15,249 nucleotides of DNA from Treponema sp. UBA4307 (GTDB lineage Bacteria > Spirochaetota > Spirochaetia > Treponematales > Treponemataceae), in NCBI GenBank assembly GCA_002394685.1, contig DGUP01000004.1, forward strand, positions 1-15,249, in the 5' to 3' direction. Numbering within the stretch: position 1 is the stretch's first letter; the number at the start of each line of letters is the position of its first letter. A program made the position numbers and the translations under genes. This document shows, piece by piece, positions 14,343 to 15,249 of the stretch. The notes under the pieces are model-generated. The model ran no database searches. It saw nothing but the letters and a program-made list of their open reading frames with translations, and had not been told where the DNA came from.

Positions 14343-15249
14343 ATGAATGTAAATTTGGGTGTATCCGCTTCAAGTGGAATTGGAATAGGTAAAGCATTTA
14401 TACTTCCAGAAGAAACAAAACGTGTAATTCCAAGACAGATTATAGCAGACGCAGAAAAGGACGCAGAATGGAAGCGTTTTCAGGATGCCTGTACCCAGGT
14501 CTACAATCAGATTCATCAGCAGCTCCAGAACATGGATCCTGCAAACCTTCAGAAAATCATTTTTGAAACCTATGAACTTATGCTCACAGACCCGGTTTTC
14601 CTTCAGGAAACACAGGATACTTTTTATCTGGGTAAAAATAACATTGAATATGTTGTTGAGCAGCAGGTTACCCAGTACGCAGAAAAACTAAGAAACAGTG
14701 GAAACGATTATCTGGCAGAGCGTTCTCAGGATATTGAAGATGTTTACGGCCAGGTAATTGATGTTTTAATCGACTATCATCCATTTAATATTAATCAGGT
14801 TCCGGATAATGTTGTTATTGTTGCCAGGGAGCTTAAAACCAGCGACACAATCATTCTTTCAAAAAGAAAAATTGCAGGCCTTGCCCTTACACTGGGTGGA
14901 ACAAACAGCCACGTTGCAATTCTTGCAAAAAGTTTCGGCATTCCGGCAGTAGTAGGACTGGAAAATATTTCTACCCTGGTTAAGCAGGATGAAATCTTAA
15001 TCGTAGACGGACTTCTGGGAGAAGTGATTAACAGCCCGGATGAGTCAACCCTTACTGAATACAACACAAAGATTCAGGCCGAACTGAAGAACCAGGCCCG
15101 GCTTAAGAAGTTTAAGGATTTGCCGGCAGCCACAGCAGACGGTACAATCTTCAAACTTTACGCAAATATTGGAACTGTAGAAGAAGCAAAAATCGCTCTT
15201 GATGAAGGAGCAGACGGAATCGGTCTTTTCAGAACAGAATTCCTTTTTA
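14343..15249 (+). CDS. ptsI: Phosphoenolpyruvate-protein phosphotransferase (PTS Enzyme I), partial
   Basis: Enzyme I takes phosphate from phosphoenolpyruvate and passes it to HPr, the first step of the phosphotransferase system. About 302 codons are visible before the right edge. It starts MNVNLGVSASSGIGIGKAF, the usual first strand. The helical HPr-binding part follows, with YELMLTDPVF and YLAERSQDIEDVYGQVI. The phosphohistidine is H190 in GGTNSHVAILAKSFGIPAVVG, the same place as in E. coli (H189). The context is altered: GGTNSHVAI replaces the common GGRTSHTAI. The visible end, DGADGIGLFRTEFL-like, begins the PEP-binding barrel. It has its own promoter close to the ATG. In spirochaetes such as T. 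pallidum PTS phosphotransfer proteins occur without sugar permeases; whether that applies here is not visible. Confidence 0.93.
   Translation, partial: MNVNLGVSASSGIGIGKAFILPEETKRVIPRQIIADAEKDAEWKRFQDACTQVYNQIHQQLQNMDPANLQKIIFETYELMLTDPVFLQETQDTFYLGKNNIEYVVEQQVTQYAEKLRNSGNDYLAERSQDIEDVYGQVIDVLIDYHPFNINQVPDNVVIVARELKTSDTIILSKRKIAGLALTLGGTNSHVAILAKSFGIPAVVGLENISTLVKQDEILIVDGLLGEVINSPDESTLTEYNTKIQAELKNQARLKKFKDLPAATADGTIFKLYANIGTVEEAKIALDEGADGIGLFRTEFLF

Overview
This window looks like a chromosomal segment of a low-GC host-associated spirochaete, most likely a Treponema. That is an inference. It rests on the general look of the proteins, a short spirochaete-style lipobox (LTSC), a rex-serC-serA cluster and a divergent Enzyme I. 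No rRNA, tRNA, CRISPR array, insertion sequence or integrase gene was seen.

Layout. (1) 1-3405, minus strand: part of a type I restriction-modification operon, in order hsdM, an AlbA_2/GHKL-ATPase winged-helix protein, then hsdS, which runs off the left edge. The genes are packed with a 3-base gap and a 4-base ATGA overlap. hsdR is not visible. (2) 3406-3598: an attC-like imperfect palindrome in front of hsdM, and a strong terminator. (3) 3599-4684, minus: a beta-helix surface lipoprotein gene broken by one in-frame TGA. (4) 4827-6795, minus: nth (endonuclease III) and metK (S-adenosylmethionine synthase). (5) 7052-8475, plus: an unrecognised single-pass membrane protein and a stand-alone CBM48 (glycogen-binding) domain protein. 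(6) 8569-10176, minus: a ModF-like twin ATP-binding-cassette protein whose first nucleotide site is eroded. (7) 10177-10485: a 309-base divergent regulatory region with two Rex-type operators. (8) 10486-13496, plus: rex, serC and serA, ending in a strong terminator. (9) 13638-15249, plus: a small metallophosphoesterase and the start of ptsI (Enzyme I), cut by the right edge.

How the genes fit together. rex-serC-serA joins an NADH/NAD+ sensor to serine synthesis, whose first step (SerA) consumes NAD+; the operator in front of rex suggests autoregulation and perhaps redox control of serCA. MetK supplies SAM, the cofactor used by HsdM and other methylases. The most unusual signal is promoter architecture. 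At nth, the metallophosphoesterase and ptsI, and at a tiny reading frame in front of metK, a -10-like hexamer ends 6-8 bases before the ATG and there is no Shine-Dalgarno sequence, as expected for leaderless mRNAs. The other genes nearby have ordinary AGGAG-type sites. Other points of interest are the regulator-like protein inside the hsd operon, the single-stop lipoprotein, the eroded ModF-like cassette and the paired Rex operators.
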